From Candidatus Thiothrix putei (GTDB lineage: Bacteria > Pseudomonadota > Gammaproteobacteria > Thiotrichales > Thiotrichaceae), in assembly GCA_029972225.1 (NCBI GenBank), contig CP124756.1, forward strand, positions 434,001 to 498,000: DNA of 64,000 nt. The letters run 5' to 3'. The stretch's first letter is position 1. Each line of letters starts with the position of its first letter. The notes beneath the pieces were generated by a model. That model was not told where the DNA came from. It worked only from the letters and a program-made list of their open reading frames with translations, and did no database searches. This document shows positions 8,922-16,609 of this stretch, in pieces. A program made the position numbers and the translations under genes.

Positions 8922-9382
8922 ACATTACTCATGGCTGCTTTTGTTACCAGTCATCTAACCATATTTCCTTGATCAAAAAAACTATTTTATGGCACGGACT
9001 GGTATACATCAACTCCCAAAGTGTTTGTCAGTTGCTTCGGCAAATCAAGGCATTGGCCCTGGATGTCCCGGTGACCTTGGTGATGGACAATGCCCGTTAC
9101 CAGCGCTGTAGCCTGGTACAAACATTCGCCCAAACACTCGGGATCGAACTGTTGTTCCTACCCGCTTATTCCCCCAACCTGAACCTGATTGAGCGCCTGT
9201 GGAAGTTTGTGAAGAAGGAATGCCTGTATTCACGTTACCATGAAAACTTTACCGCGTTTGCGCAGGCCATTGATGCCTGTTTGGCACAAACCCACACTAC
9301 GCATAAAAAAGCCTTGGACTCCTTGCTGACTCTCAACTTTCAGACCTTTGAGGAATCTGCAATTATGGGCGGTTGAAGTATA

Positions 9383-9696
9383 GTCGTTTTGCCTTCCGCT
9401 TTCAGTCGACCGCTGATCTGCTCAGGACTCCATTGTTGTTCCAGCAGCGTATCAATGCTGACCGCCAGTTCCGGGGTCAACTTGACCGCTTTGGGCTTGT
9501 CCGCATGGCGTTGTTGCGCTTTGGTGTGCGCTTGCTTGTGCCGATAGCCGCGTTGCCCTCGGTTGCGGGTCAGTTCACGACTGATCGTCGATTGACTGCG
9601 CCCCAAGGTTAACGCGATTGTTGCCGTCGATTCCTTCATCTTGTGCCGGGTTTCGATATAATGCCTCTCCTCAGAGGTAAGGTGTGTGTAAGCCAT
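9383..9696 (-). pseudogene. IS30 transposase, N-terminal part
   Basis: Encodes MAYTHLTSEERHYIETRHKM and the HTH (IALTLGRSQSTISRELTRNR) up to KAEGKTTI, where the IS630-A right end begins. The last codons of the open frame (LQPPIIADSSKV) come from IS630-A. It is the 5' half of the gene whose remainder is at 6433. Confidence 0.9.
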
Positions 9697-10004
9697 GAAG
9701 CTCTCCTGTCAGTGGTTTTTCGGGATGCTTTTTACCACATTTTGCCTCTGACCTGATAAGGAAAATCGCATCCCGTCTTGATTAACAGGCTATGCACTTA
9801 TGATACGAATTCGCCGTCTGGTATTTCAGTCAGTTGAGCAATAACAGGAGTTTCATTTTCTGGAATAACAAATAACAGCCATTCAGTTGCAACACTGGAT
9901 GCGCCAGTATTCCAAATTTTGGCGTTTATCCCTATTCCTGTCCAGACTCCTCGCATGTCTGTTGCGTCTGGGTCGAAGACACCAGCCCCTATCATTGATA
10001 TACC

Positions 10005-10514
10005 TTACAGCGTCAAGACCTGAACATTTTTAAAGGTTTGAAAATTTGTTGTCATCAACTGGGTCAGTTCTTTCTTGTGATCGGTATCCAGCTTGTCGAG
10101 ACAGTTGGTGATGGCCACCTTGAAAGCGGGAAACTTATCATAGTATTTCGAGTACAAGCATTTTTTCTTGACGAACTTCCACAACCGTTCAATCAGATTG
10201 AGGTTGGGTGAATAGGTCGGTAAAAATAATAGTTCAATATTGAGCCTTTTCGCACAGGCAAACACGGCTTCACAGCGTTGATACTTGGCATTATCCAAGA
10301 CCAAAGTGATCGGTATTTTGAGTGCTAACGCTGCAATTTTTTCCAATAATTCACACACGCTGTTAGCGTTGATATAGGAGTCGTTAGTGATCGTGATGAG
10401 TTGTAGCGTTATCGCATTGAGTGCGCCCAATACGTTGTAGCGTTGTCGACCACAGGGGGCTTTGATGAATACGCGGGAAAATGACCACAAAAACCCCAGA
10501 AACGGTGCTAACAC
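10005..10514 (-). CDS. IS630-B transposase orfB, copy 2
   Basis: Same as copy 1 orfB except Val for Ala in FPAFKVAITNCL. Contains the second Asp and the Glu of the DDE triad; expressed as OrfAB by -1 frameshift. Confidence 0.85.
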   Translation of the reverse strand: MLAPFLGFLWSFSRVFIKAPCGRQRYNVLGALNAITLQLITITNDSYINANSVCELLEKIAALALKIPITLVLDNAKYQRCEAVFACAKRLNIELLFLPTYSPNLNLIERLWKFVKKKCLYSKYYDKFPAFKVAITNCLDKLDTDHKKELTQLMTTNFQTFKNVQVLTL

Positions 10515-11053
10515 GAAGTGGGCGGCATCGACAAAAAAAGGGCGCGTTTGCCCTCCTTAGCCTCCTGAATGCGCGGTTTTAGTTCATTTTCCAGGAACTT
10601 TTCTTGTGCTTCCACATCAGCTTTGGCGGGTATCATCCCCACTTTACGGATGTCCATCCCTATTTTCTTCATAAAGACACGTACCCTGTCCTCACTGCGT
10701 TTGATGCCTGTCAGCTCCTCAATCTTAGCGGCTGCCGCCTTGCTGGTTGCGGGGGGATATTCACGAAAATAGGCTTCAATCTTGTCTTTATATGCCATCA
10801 AATCACTCTGTGGTTTATTGAATCGTATTTCTTTAAGAGCTTCTAAACCGTTAGGTTGTAGGTAGGCGTTTAGGTAGGCAAGCAGCGTGGCTTCTGTAAT
10901 CCTTTCCAATCGTTTGATTTCCTTATGCGTCAACTGTTGGGATTTCAGGTACAGCACGGACATTTTCTTACGGACTCTGGGATGAGGATGGCGCTCCTTC
11001 CAGTAGAACAGCTCCGCTATCTCATCCTCAGTGAAAGTGATTTTTAATGTCAT
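10508..11053 (-). CDS. IS630-B transposase orfA, copy 2
   Basis: 181-aa HTH half, same as copy 4 (MDIRKVGM variant). Overlaps orfB by 7 bp with the T7 slippery run near its end. Confidence 0.85.
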   Translation of the reverse strand: MTLKITFTEDEIAELFYWKERHPHPRVRKKMSVLYLKSQQLTHKEIKRLERITEATLLAYLNAYLQPNGLEALKEIRFNKPQSDLMAYKDKIEAYFREYPPATSKAAAAKIEELTGIKRSEDRVRVFMKKIGMDIRKVGMIPAKADVEAQEKFLENELKPRIQEAKEGKRALFLSMPPTSC

Positions 11054-11489
11054 ACATTACTCATGGCTGCTTTTGTTACCAGTCATCTAACCATATTTCC
11101 CTGATCAAAAAAACTATTTTATGGCACGGACTGGTATAGCATCAGATTGGGCTGCTGTGAAAGTTGTGTCTCTGAAGCACTCCTTTTGTTGGATATGAGC
11201 AATCCTATTGCTAATCCAAGCAAAAATATGCCGAATCCAACTCCAGTGAAAGTTACCCATGCAGGTATTAGAGGAAACCTTGTTGGGGCAATACTCCAAA
11301 GCCCAAAAACAATGGTGAGAGCTAACCCAGATACCCCAATGGCTCTGTCTATCATTGAAAATTTCCCAATTTGGCAGTCGATTGCCAAAGATTATAGCGT
11401 CAAAGGTTAGCATTATGGAGAGCTTTTATCGGTAGCTTCTATTATGAAAATTACCTGCATCAACCTAACCCAACCGCTAAAATCCCCCC

Positions 11490-12137
11490 ATGAACCTCAA
11501 CCTCTTCAACACCCCGCCCGAACCGTGGACTGAACCCTTAAGCCCCGGTGCGCTGGTATTGCGCCAATACGCCACCGCCCACACCGACCGCTTGCTGACA
11601 GGCATCCACGCCATTGCTGCCCAAGCCCCGTTCCGGCAGATGCAAACGCCCGGCGGCTATACGATGTCGGTGGCGATGACCAATTGCGGCACGGCGGGTT
11701 GGATCACCGACCGCAAAGGCTACCGCTACAGCACCATCGACCCGCTGAGTGGGCAAGCGTGGCCTGCGCTGCCAGCGGATTTCCGCAGCCTGGCGCAAGC
11801 CGCAGCACTGGCGGCAGGTTTCCCCGCATTCCAGCCGGATGCTTGCCTGATCAACCGCTATCCGGTGGGCGCAAAAATGGCACTGCATCAAGATCGCGAC
11901 GAACGCGACCTGACCGCGCCGATTGTGTCGGTGTCGTTGGGTTTGCCTGCAACGTTTTTGTGGGGCGGATTGCAGCGCAATGACAAGGCGGCGAAAGTGC
12001 CATTGCTGCACGGCGATGTAGTGGTGTGGGGCGGGGCAGCGCGGTTGGTGTTTCACGGCATTGCGCCACTGAAGGCGGGGCAACATCCGCTGCTGGGTGA
12101 GGCGCGTATCAACCTGACGTTTCGGCAAGCGTTGTGA
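11490..12137 (+). CDS. alkB: AlkB-type DNA repair dioxygenase
   Basis: 215 aa, the length of E. coli AlkB (216). The Fe(II) ligands are visible as H133 and D135 in HQDRDE and H189 in VFHGIAPL. The 2-oxoglutarate-binding arginines are R206 and R212 in RINLTFR. The enzyme oxidatively removes alkyl groups from N1-methyladenine and N3-methylcytosine in DNA and RNA. The last 29 bp overlap the end of the convergent oxidoreductase gene. Relics of a second alkB lie at 91 and 4382. The ATG at 11490 gives the expected N terminus. Confidence 0.93.
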   Translation: MNLNLFNTPPEPWTEPLSPGALVLRQYATAHTDRLLTGIHAIAAQAPFRQMQTPGGYTMSVAMTNCGTAGWITDRKGYRYSTIDPLSGQAWPALPADFRSLAQAAALAAGFPAFQPDACLINRYPVGAKMALHQDRDERDLTAPIVSVSLGLPATFLWGGLQRNDKAAKVPLLHGDVVVWGGAARLVFHGIAPLKAGQHPLLGEARINLTFRQAL

Positions 12138-13095
12138 CAACAACATTGCCCTTTTTGCGCCCGCTATCCACATAACGATGCGCTGCTACGATCTGCTCGA
12201 ATGGAAAACACCGGTCAATAACCGGGCGATATTTCCCTTTCAATGCCAAATCCGCGAGAAAACTTAATGCCTTAGCATCACCAAATGCTACCCCGGTAAT
12301 AAGCCTTTTGTTGCCTGTCATCGCCCCCCACGGGATTGCCAGCATCTCCGGCAAACTCGCTGCCACCAGCACAAGACGGCCTCCGGCCTTGAGTGCAGCT
12401 TTACAGTGGGCGTATGACACGTTGCCCGTGGTGTCGAGGATGACATGGTACGTTGTATTCTGCTGGGTGAAATCTTCTTGCGTATAATCAATTACATGAT
12501 CAACACCGAGTGATTTCACCAAGGCCAGATTGGTGGTGCTGCATACGCCCGTGACTTCAGCGCCAAAGTGTTTTGCCAGTTGTACCGCAGCCGTGCCTAC
12601 ACCACCGGAAGCGCCATTGATGAGTATTTTGTCTCCGCTTTGCAGCTTGGCTTTGCGGAGGAAGTGCAAGGCAGTCGTTCCGCCAAACGACAGGGCGGCA
12701 GCCTCTGCAAAGCTGAGGTTAGCGGGCTTGCGTACTATTGCGCCCTTTTCGGGCAGGCAGGTGTATTCTGCGTAACAGCCCATGCGGGTATCGGTGAAAG
12801 CAAACACGGGATCGCCTACCTGAAATCGGCTGACGTTTGCACCGATGGCGGCAACTGTCCCGGCAAGCTCGCTTCCCAAAATGGCTTGTCTAGGGCGGTT
12901 AATGCCCAGTGCCAAACGCATCAACAGCCGGAAACCTTTGGGAGTATTAAGGCCGCGTACCCGGCAATCCGCTGACGTGACCGTTGTGGTGTGTATTTTG
13001 ATCAGAATTTCATTGTCTTTCGGAACAGGTTTTTCCACATGCTGCCATTGCAGGACTTCGGGGGAACCGTATTGCTTGCACACTATCGCTTTCAT
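12109..13095 (-). CDS. zinc-independent quinone oxidoreductase / MDR family NAD(P)H reductase
   Basis: 328 aa starting MKAIVCKQYGSPEVLQW, typical of medium-chain reductases of the quinone oxidoreductase branch. A GroES-like N-terminal domain is followed by a Rossmann fold with NGASGGVGTAAVQLAK, the NADPH-binding glycine motif. Zinc-ligand cysteines of alcohol dehydrogenases are not evident. The ATG overlaps the TGA of the upstream ATPase-nuclease gene (ATGA), so it is translationally coupled to the last copy of the triplicated gene. The substrate cannot be deduced. A longer open frame to 13248 is only readthrough of the neighbour's frame. Confidence 0.85.
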   Translation of the reverse strand: MKAIVCKQYGSPEVLQWQHVEKPVPKDNEILIKIHTTTVTSADCRVRGLNTPKGFRLLMRLALGINRPRQAILGSELAGTVAAIGANVSRFQVGDPVFAFTDTRMGCYAEYTCLPEKGAIVRKPANLSFAEAAALSFGGTTALHFLRKAKLQSGDKILINGASGGVGTAAVQLAKHFGAEVTGVCSTTNLALVKSLGVDHVIDYTQEDFTQQNTTYHVILDTTGNVSYAHCKAALKAGGRLVLVAASLPEMLAIPWGAMTGNKRLITGVAFGDAKALSFLADLALKGKYRPVIDRCFPFEQIVAAHRYVDSGRKKGNVVVTTLAETSG

Positions 13096-14801
13096 GCGTT
13101 GCCTTCCGGGAATGAAAAGTTGACCACTTCCACTCGCTCGCCATCCGTGACCAGCAGCCATGCAACAAGGTTTTTCAGCGCAGCAATTTCCGGCAGTTGC
13201 AAATAGCCTTGCACCTGCTCGATACCTTCCTGCTTTTTGGCTGCCCAACCCGCTGCCTTATCGCTTTTCTTGCTGTATTTCAGTTCGATCAAATGCTGGT
13301 GCGGCACTGCGATGGGGTTGCGTTCCAGCAGCAAAATGTCGGGGTAACGGCGGTTGAGTTCACGTTCGCTTTGCACGAAATAGATTTGTGTCTGATACAA
13401 CAGCGTCAGCAGCAGCACCTTGACGTGCTTTTCATCCATCCCCATCGCATCACGGTTGGAAAGCAGTTGCAAGGCACGCACCATTTCATCCATCAAGGGC
13501 TGGATGTTGGCGTACAGCGCCAGCTTTTCCACCGCCAGCCGCAATGCCTGATTGGGGATGCTGATCTGGTTGCGGCGTTCCAGTTCCACCTTGAAATAAT
13601 GGAAGTAAAACTCGCGGATGGCGTAATTGGGAATGACGAATGTTTCACCCGCCAAGGTTTTGCGTTCCAGCGTGACAAAGCCCATATACGCCAGCAGGCT
13701 GATGAAATCGTCACGATCAAAACCTTTGTCGAATTCAAACTTACGGCGTTGCAATGCGGTCACTGCCTCGGTATTGATCAGCTCATCCAGCACCGCAAAA
13801 TTCACGTCGCGGTTGCCAATGCTGAACATGCCCATGATTTTGCCGTAATCGGAGGCAATGTTTTCATCCATCATTGGGTCGGGGTATTCACAGTTGCGCA
13901 GATCAAAATTCTTCACGAAATACAGCACCATATTGGCGTTGTAGACCGTTTCAGGGGCTTTGATGTTGAAACGGTAGCCGTTGTACCAGCGGGTGACGTC
14001 CGCCAGTAACTGTTCCAACGCCACCGGGCAACTGTCTGCCAACGGTTGCAGCAAATTGCTGACTTCCGTTTTGGTAAAACCAATCGCTTCGTTGAAACCT
14101 TCATGCAGCGAGAGATTTTGCCCGATATTAAAACCGCTGGTCATGCTATCCAGCATAATGGGGGTAACGCCGGTGACGAACAGCCGATCCAGCGTGCCGC
14201 GTTGCGTGGCGGTTTTGAGCGTTTCGTAAAAGCTGCGCACAAAGCCGCCTTTGCCCATGACCCGCAAGAACAGTTTCATATCAGCAGCCAGAATGCTGTT
14301 AGCAAAATGGTCGTATTCGTCGATCAGCAGCAACAGCTTTTGCCCGGACATCGCATCCATGAAATATTCCATCTTGGCTGCGGGAGAGTTTTTTTCAGTG
14401 ACCTTGGTTTGTATTTCGGTCGCGTGACCATACCGCAGCAAAAAACTCAGGAGGTAAGTGTCCAGTTTGTCATTGATACGTTGCAAAATGGCATCATGCC
14501 CTGCATCGGTATCAATGCCGCTGAAATCCATAAACAGCACCTGATAGCTGTTGTGCAACGGGGTGGGATTTTGCCCAATAGCCAAGCGACCAAACAGGGT
14601 ATCGAATTCATCCCGATACGCCACGTCGTAATAATATTCGAGCATCGATAAAAACAGGCTTTTACCGAAACGGCGCGGGCGCAGCAGAAACAAGTATTTG
14701 CCTGCTTCTTCCAACTGGGTAATGGTCGCAGTCTTATCGACATAAACATAACCACCGCTGATGACGGTTTTGAAATTGCTTTCGCCGTAGGGGATTTTCA
14801 T
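13092..14801 (-). CDS. AAA-ATPase-like / PD-(D/E)XK nuclease protein, tandem copy 1
   Basis: 569 aa, AAA-ATPase_like plus C-terminal PDDEXK_9 nuclease-fold architecture (formerly DUF1703). Walker A is RPRRFGKSLF (residues 41-50) and Walker B is LLLLIDEYDH (near 160). The nuclease-like core is D488 in PDILLLER and E506/K508 in LIELKYSK. Function is unproven; such proteins are abundant in host-associated and filamentous bacteria and are suspected mobile-element or defence nucleases. The C terminus (VVNFSFPEGNA) differs from the VVTFA of copies 2 and 3. The stop overlaps the oxidoreductase start. Confidence 0.85.
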   Translation of the reverse strand: MKIPYGESNFKTVISGGYVYVDKTATITQLEEAGKYLFLLRPRRFGKSLFLSMLEYYYDVAYRDEFDTLFGRLAIGQNPTPLHNSYQVLFMDFSGIDTDAGHDAILQRINDKLDTYLLSFLLRYGHATEIQTKVTEKNSPAAKMEYFMDAMSGQKLLLLIDEYDHFANSILAADMKLFLRVMGKGGFVRSFYETLKTATQRGTLDRLFVTGVTPIMLDSMTSGFNIGQNLSLHEGFNEAIGFTKTEVSNLLQPLADSCPVALEQLLADVTRWYNGYRFNIKAPETVYNANMVLYFVKNFDLRNCEYPDPMMDENIASDYGKIMGMFSIGNRDVNFAVLDELINTEAVTALQRRKFEFDKGFDRDDFISLLAYMGFVTLERKTLAGETFVIPNYAIREFYFHYFKVELERRNQISIPNQALRLAVEKLALYANIQPLMDEMVRALQLLSNRDAMGMDEKHVKVLLLTLLYQTQIYFVQSERELNRRYPDILLLERNPIAVPHQHLIELKYSKKSDKAAGWAAKKQEGIEQVQGYLQLPEIAALKNLVAWLLVTDGERVEVVNFSFPEGNA

Positions 14802-14859
14802 GCCGTTATTATCCTTCGGGTTGATAGAGGAAGTTTAGCATAAGCCGTGCCGCCAATAG

Positions 14860-16551
14860 TTAAGCGAACGTCACCACTTCCACCCGTTCCCCATCCGTCA
14901 CCAGCAGCCATGCGACGAGGTTTTTCAGCGCAGCAATTTCCGGCAGTTGCAGATAGCCTTGCACCTGCTCGATACCTTCCTGCTTTTTGGCTGCCCAACC
15001 CGCTGCCTTATCGCTTTTCTTGCTGTATTTCAGTTCGATCAAATGCTGGTGCGGCACTGCGATGGGGTTGCGTTCCAGCAGCAAAATGTCGGGGTAACGG
15101 CGGTTGAGTTCGCGCTCGCTTTGCACGAAATAGATTTGTGTCTGATACAACAGCGTCAGCAGCAGCACCTTGACGTGCTTTTCATCCATCCCCATTGCAT
15201 CGCGGTTGGAAAGCAGTTGCAGGGCACGCACCATTTCATCCATCAAGGGCTGAATGTCGGCGTACAATGCCAATTTTTCCACCGCCAGCCGCAATGCCTG
15301 ATTGGGGATGCTGATCTGGTTGCGGCGCTCCAGTTCCACCTTGAAATAATGGAAGTAAAACTCGCGGATGGCGTAATTGGGGATGACGAATGTTTCGCCC
15401 GCCAAGGTTTCATTTTGTAGGGTCACAAAGCCCATGTAGGCGAGTAAGCTGATGAAATCATCGCGATCAAAACCTTTGTCAAATTCAAATTTGCGGCGTT
15501 GTGAAGCCTGCACTGCGCCCTGATTAATCAGCTCATCCAGCACTGCGAAATTTTCATCACGATTACCAATACTGAACATACCCATGATTTTGCCGTAATC
15601 GGAGGCAATATTTTCATCCATCATTGGCTTGGGGTAAGCACAACGGCGTAAATCAAAATTCTTCACGAAATACAGCACCATATTGGTGTTGTAAACCGTT
15701 TCAGGGGACTTGATGTTGAAACGGTAGCCGTTGTACCAGCGGGTGACGTCCGCCAGCAACTGTTCCAACGCCACAGGGCAACTGTCTGCCAACGGTTGCA
15801 ACAGGCTGCTGACTTCCGCTTTGGTAAAACCAATCGCTTCGTTGAAACCTTCATGTAGCGAGAGATTTTGCCCGATATTGAAACCGCTGGTCATGCTATC
15901 CAGCATAATGGGGGTAACGCCGGTGACGAACAGCCGATCCAGCGTGCCGCGTTGTGTAGCGGTTTTGAGCGTTTCGTAGAAGCTGCGCACAAAGCCGCCT
16001 TTGCCCATGACCCGCAAGAACAGTTTCATATCAGCAGCCAGAATGCTGTTAGCAAAATGGTCGTATTCGTCGATCAGCAGCAACAGCTTTTGCCCGGACA
16101 TCGCATCCATGAAATATTCCATCTTGGCTGCGGGAGAGTTTTTTTCAGTGACCTTGGTTTGTATTTCGGTCGCGTGACCATACCGCAGCAAAAAACTCAG
16201 GAGGTAAGTGTCCAGTTTGTCATTGATACGTTGCAAAATGGCATCATGCCCTGCATCGGTATCAATGCCGCTGAAATCCATAAACAGCACCTGATAGCTG
16301 TTGTGCAACGGGGTGGGATTTTGCCCAATAGCCAAGCGACCAAACAGGGTATCGAATTCATCCCGATACGCCACGTCGTAATAATATTCGAGCATCGACA
16401 AAAACAGGCTTTTACCGAAACGGCGCGGGCGCAGCAGAAACAGGTATTTGCCTGCTTCTTCCAACTGGGTAATGGTCGCAGTCTTATCGACATAAACATA
16501 ACCACCGCTGATGACGGTTTTGAAATTGCTTTCGCCGTAGGGGATTTTCAT
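14860..16551 (-). CDS. AAA-ATPase-like / PD-(D/E)XK nuclease protein, tandem copy 2
   Basis: 563 aa with the same Walker A (RPRRFGKS), Walker B (LLLLIDEYD) and D...ELKYSK core as copy 1. A block of variants lies in the middle third: KAEVSSLLQPL, KSPETVYNTNM, RRCAYPKPMM, INQGAVQASQRRKF and FVTLQNETLAGE. The first 40 residues equal copy 1 (ISGGYVYVDKTATITQLEEA). The variable block may set a partner or ligand specificity (inference). About 58 bp separate it from copy 1. Confidence 0.85.
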   Translation of the reverse strand: MKIPYGESNFKTVISGGYVYVDKTATITQLEEAGKYLFLLRPRRFGKSLFLSMLEYYYDVAYRDEFDTLFGRLAIGQNPTPLHNSYQVLFMDFSGIDTDAGHDAILQRINDKLDTYLLSFLLRYGHATEIQTKVTEKNSPAAKMEYFMDAMSGQKLLLLIDEYDHFANSILAADMKLFLRVMGKGGFVRSFYETLKTATQRGTLDRLFVTGVTPIMLDSMTSGFNIGQNLSLHEGFNEAIGFTKAEVSSLLQPLADSCPVALEQLLADVTRWYNGYRFNIKSPETVYNTNMVLYFVKNFDLRRCAYPKPMMDENIASDYGKIMGMFSIGNRDENFAVLDELINQGAVQASQRRKFEFDKGFDRDDFISLLAYMGFVTLQNETLAGETFVIPNYAIREFYFHYFKVELERRNQISIPNQALRLAVEKLALYADIQPLMDEMVRALQLLSNRDAMGMDEKHVKVLLLTLLYQTQIYFVQSERELNRRYPDILLLERNPIAVPHQHLIELKYSKKSDKAAGWAAKKQEGIEQVQGYLQLPEIAALKNLVAWLLVTDGERVEVVTFA

Positions 16552-16609
16552 GCCGTTATTATCCTTCGGGTTGATAGAGGAAGTTTAGCATAAGCCGTGC
16601 CGCCAATAA

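Larger units (their letters stand above)
7867..9006 (-). mobile_element. IS630-family element B, copy 1 (innermost)
   Basis: 1140 bp including the duplicated TA at each side, the same length as the other three copies in this window. On its own strand it starts TATACCAGTCCGTGCCATAA and ends CGCTGTAAGGTATA. It sits in the transposase gene of IS630-A, making it the youngest layer of the nest. Confidence 0.92.
7197..9376 (+). pseudogene. IS630-A transposase, frameshifted and split by IS630-B
   Basis: The first part (7197-7676) encodes the HTH region: SQGMAHGDIERLAQVSSTTV and then LSVRKVGMIPAKAD. At an A7 run near 7651 the frame changes; the other frame continues with ELEPRLEEAKAGKRAVFFVD, which carries the first catalytic Asp. 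Reading stops at 7867, where IS630-B entered the TA of a Tyr codon (TNDSY). It resumes at 9007 with INSQSVCQLLRQ, VMDNARYQ (second Asp) and NLNLIERLWKF (Glu). The A7 shift needs a +1 change and probably is a mutation rather than programmed frameshifting. Confidence 0.85.
7113..9382 (+). mobile_element. IS630-family element A, inserted in IS30 and itself interrupted
   Basis: Begins TACTTTGCCCGTGAATAG and ends, inverted, TACTTCAACCGCCCATAAT. It is flanked by a duplicated TA (7113-7114 and 9381-9382) in the IS30 transposase, the standard IS630 target. Removing the inner IS630-B element leaves about 1130 bp. It is the middle layer of a three-layer nest. Confidence 0.85.
6427..9815 (-). mobile_element. 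IS30-family element, copy 1, interrupted by nested IS630 elements
   Basis: Ends match the intact copy at 62438-63558: left GTGAATTCAAGTAATAAGTG and right, read inward, GGCGAATTCGTATCATAAG, a roughly 28-bp imperfect inverted repeat. The transposase gene is split at a TA (7113) by IS630-A. The flanking tetranucleotides differ (TTGG at left, GTCT at right), unlike the TTTA/TTTA of copy 2. Different broken genes lie on each side. A deletion or recombination through IS30 therefore probably occurred after insertion. Confidence 0.85.
9999..11138 (-). mobile_element. IS630-family element B, copy 2
   Basis: 1140 bp including the TA duplications at 9999-10000 and 11137-11138. The ends equal those of copy 1. 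Both flanks belong to one reading frame, so this insertion was simple and did not delete host DNA. Confidence 0.92.
9816..11355 (-). pseudogene. membrane protein gene split by IS630-B copy 2 and cut by IS30
   Basis: If IS630-B (9999-11138) and one TA are removed, one continuous minus-strand frame runs from ATG 11355 to the IS30 end. It begins MIDRAIGVSGLALTIVFGLW, with a second hydrophobic segment FTGVGFGIFLLGLAIGLLI, then a soluble part (GVWTGIGINAKIWNTGASS). The product has two predicted membrane helices and an extracytoplasmic or cytoplasmic domain of unknown function. The C terminus is lost at IS30. No family recognised. Confidence 0.7.

Noticed and set aside
8915..9376. Independent 153-aa transposase gene
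   Set aside because: It is the 3' piece of the IS630-A transposase after the IS630-B insertion; the first codons are IS630-B end sequence.
12109..13248. Longer 379-aa version of the oxidoreductase
   Set aside because: The extra N terminus is read from the ATPase-nuclease frame; MKAIVCKQYGSPEVLQW at 13095 is the family's normal start.
13197..14009. Long plus-strand ORF (270 aa), repeated at 16697-17509, and 200-265 aa ORFs at 14046, 15868 and 17546
   Set aside because: They are exact antisense shadows of the triplicated ATPase-nuclease genes. They are His/Gln-rich without motifs, and the sense frames carry Walker and nuclease motifs.
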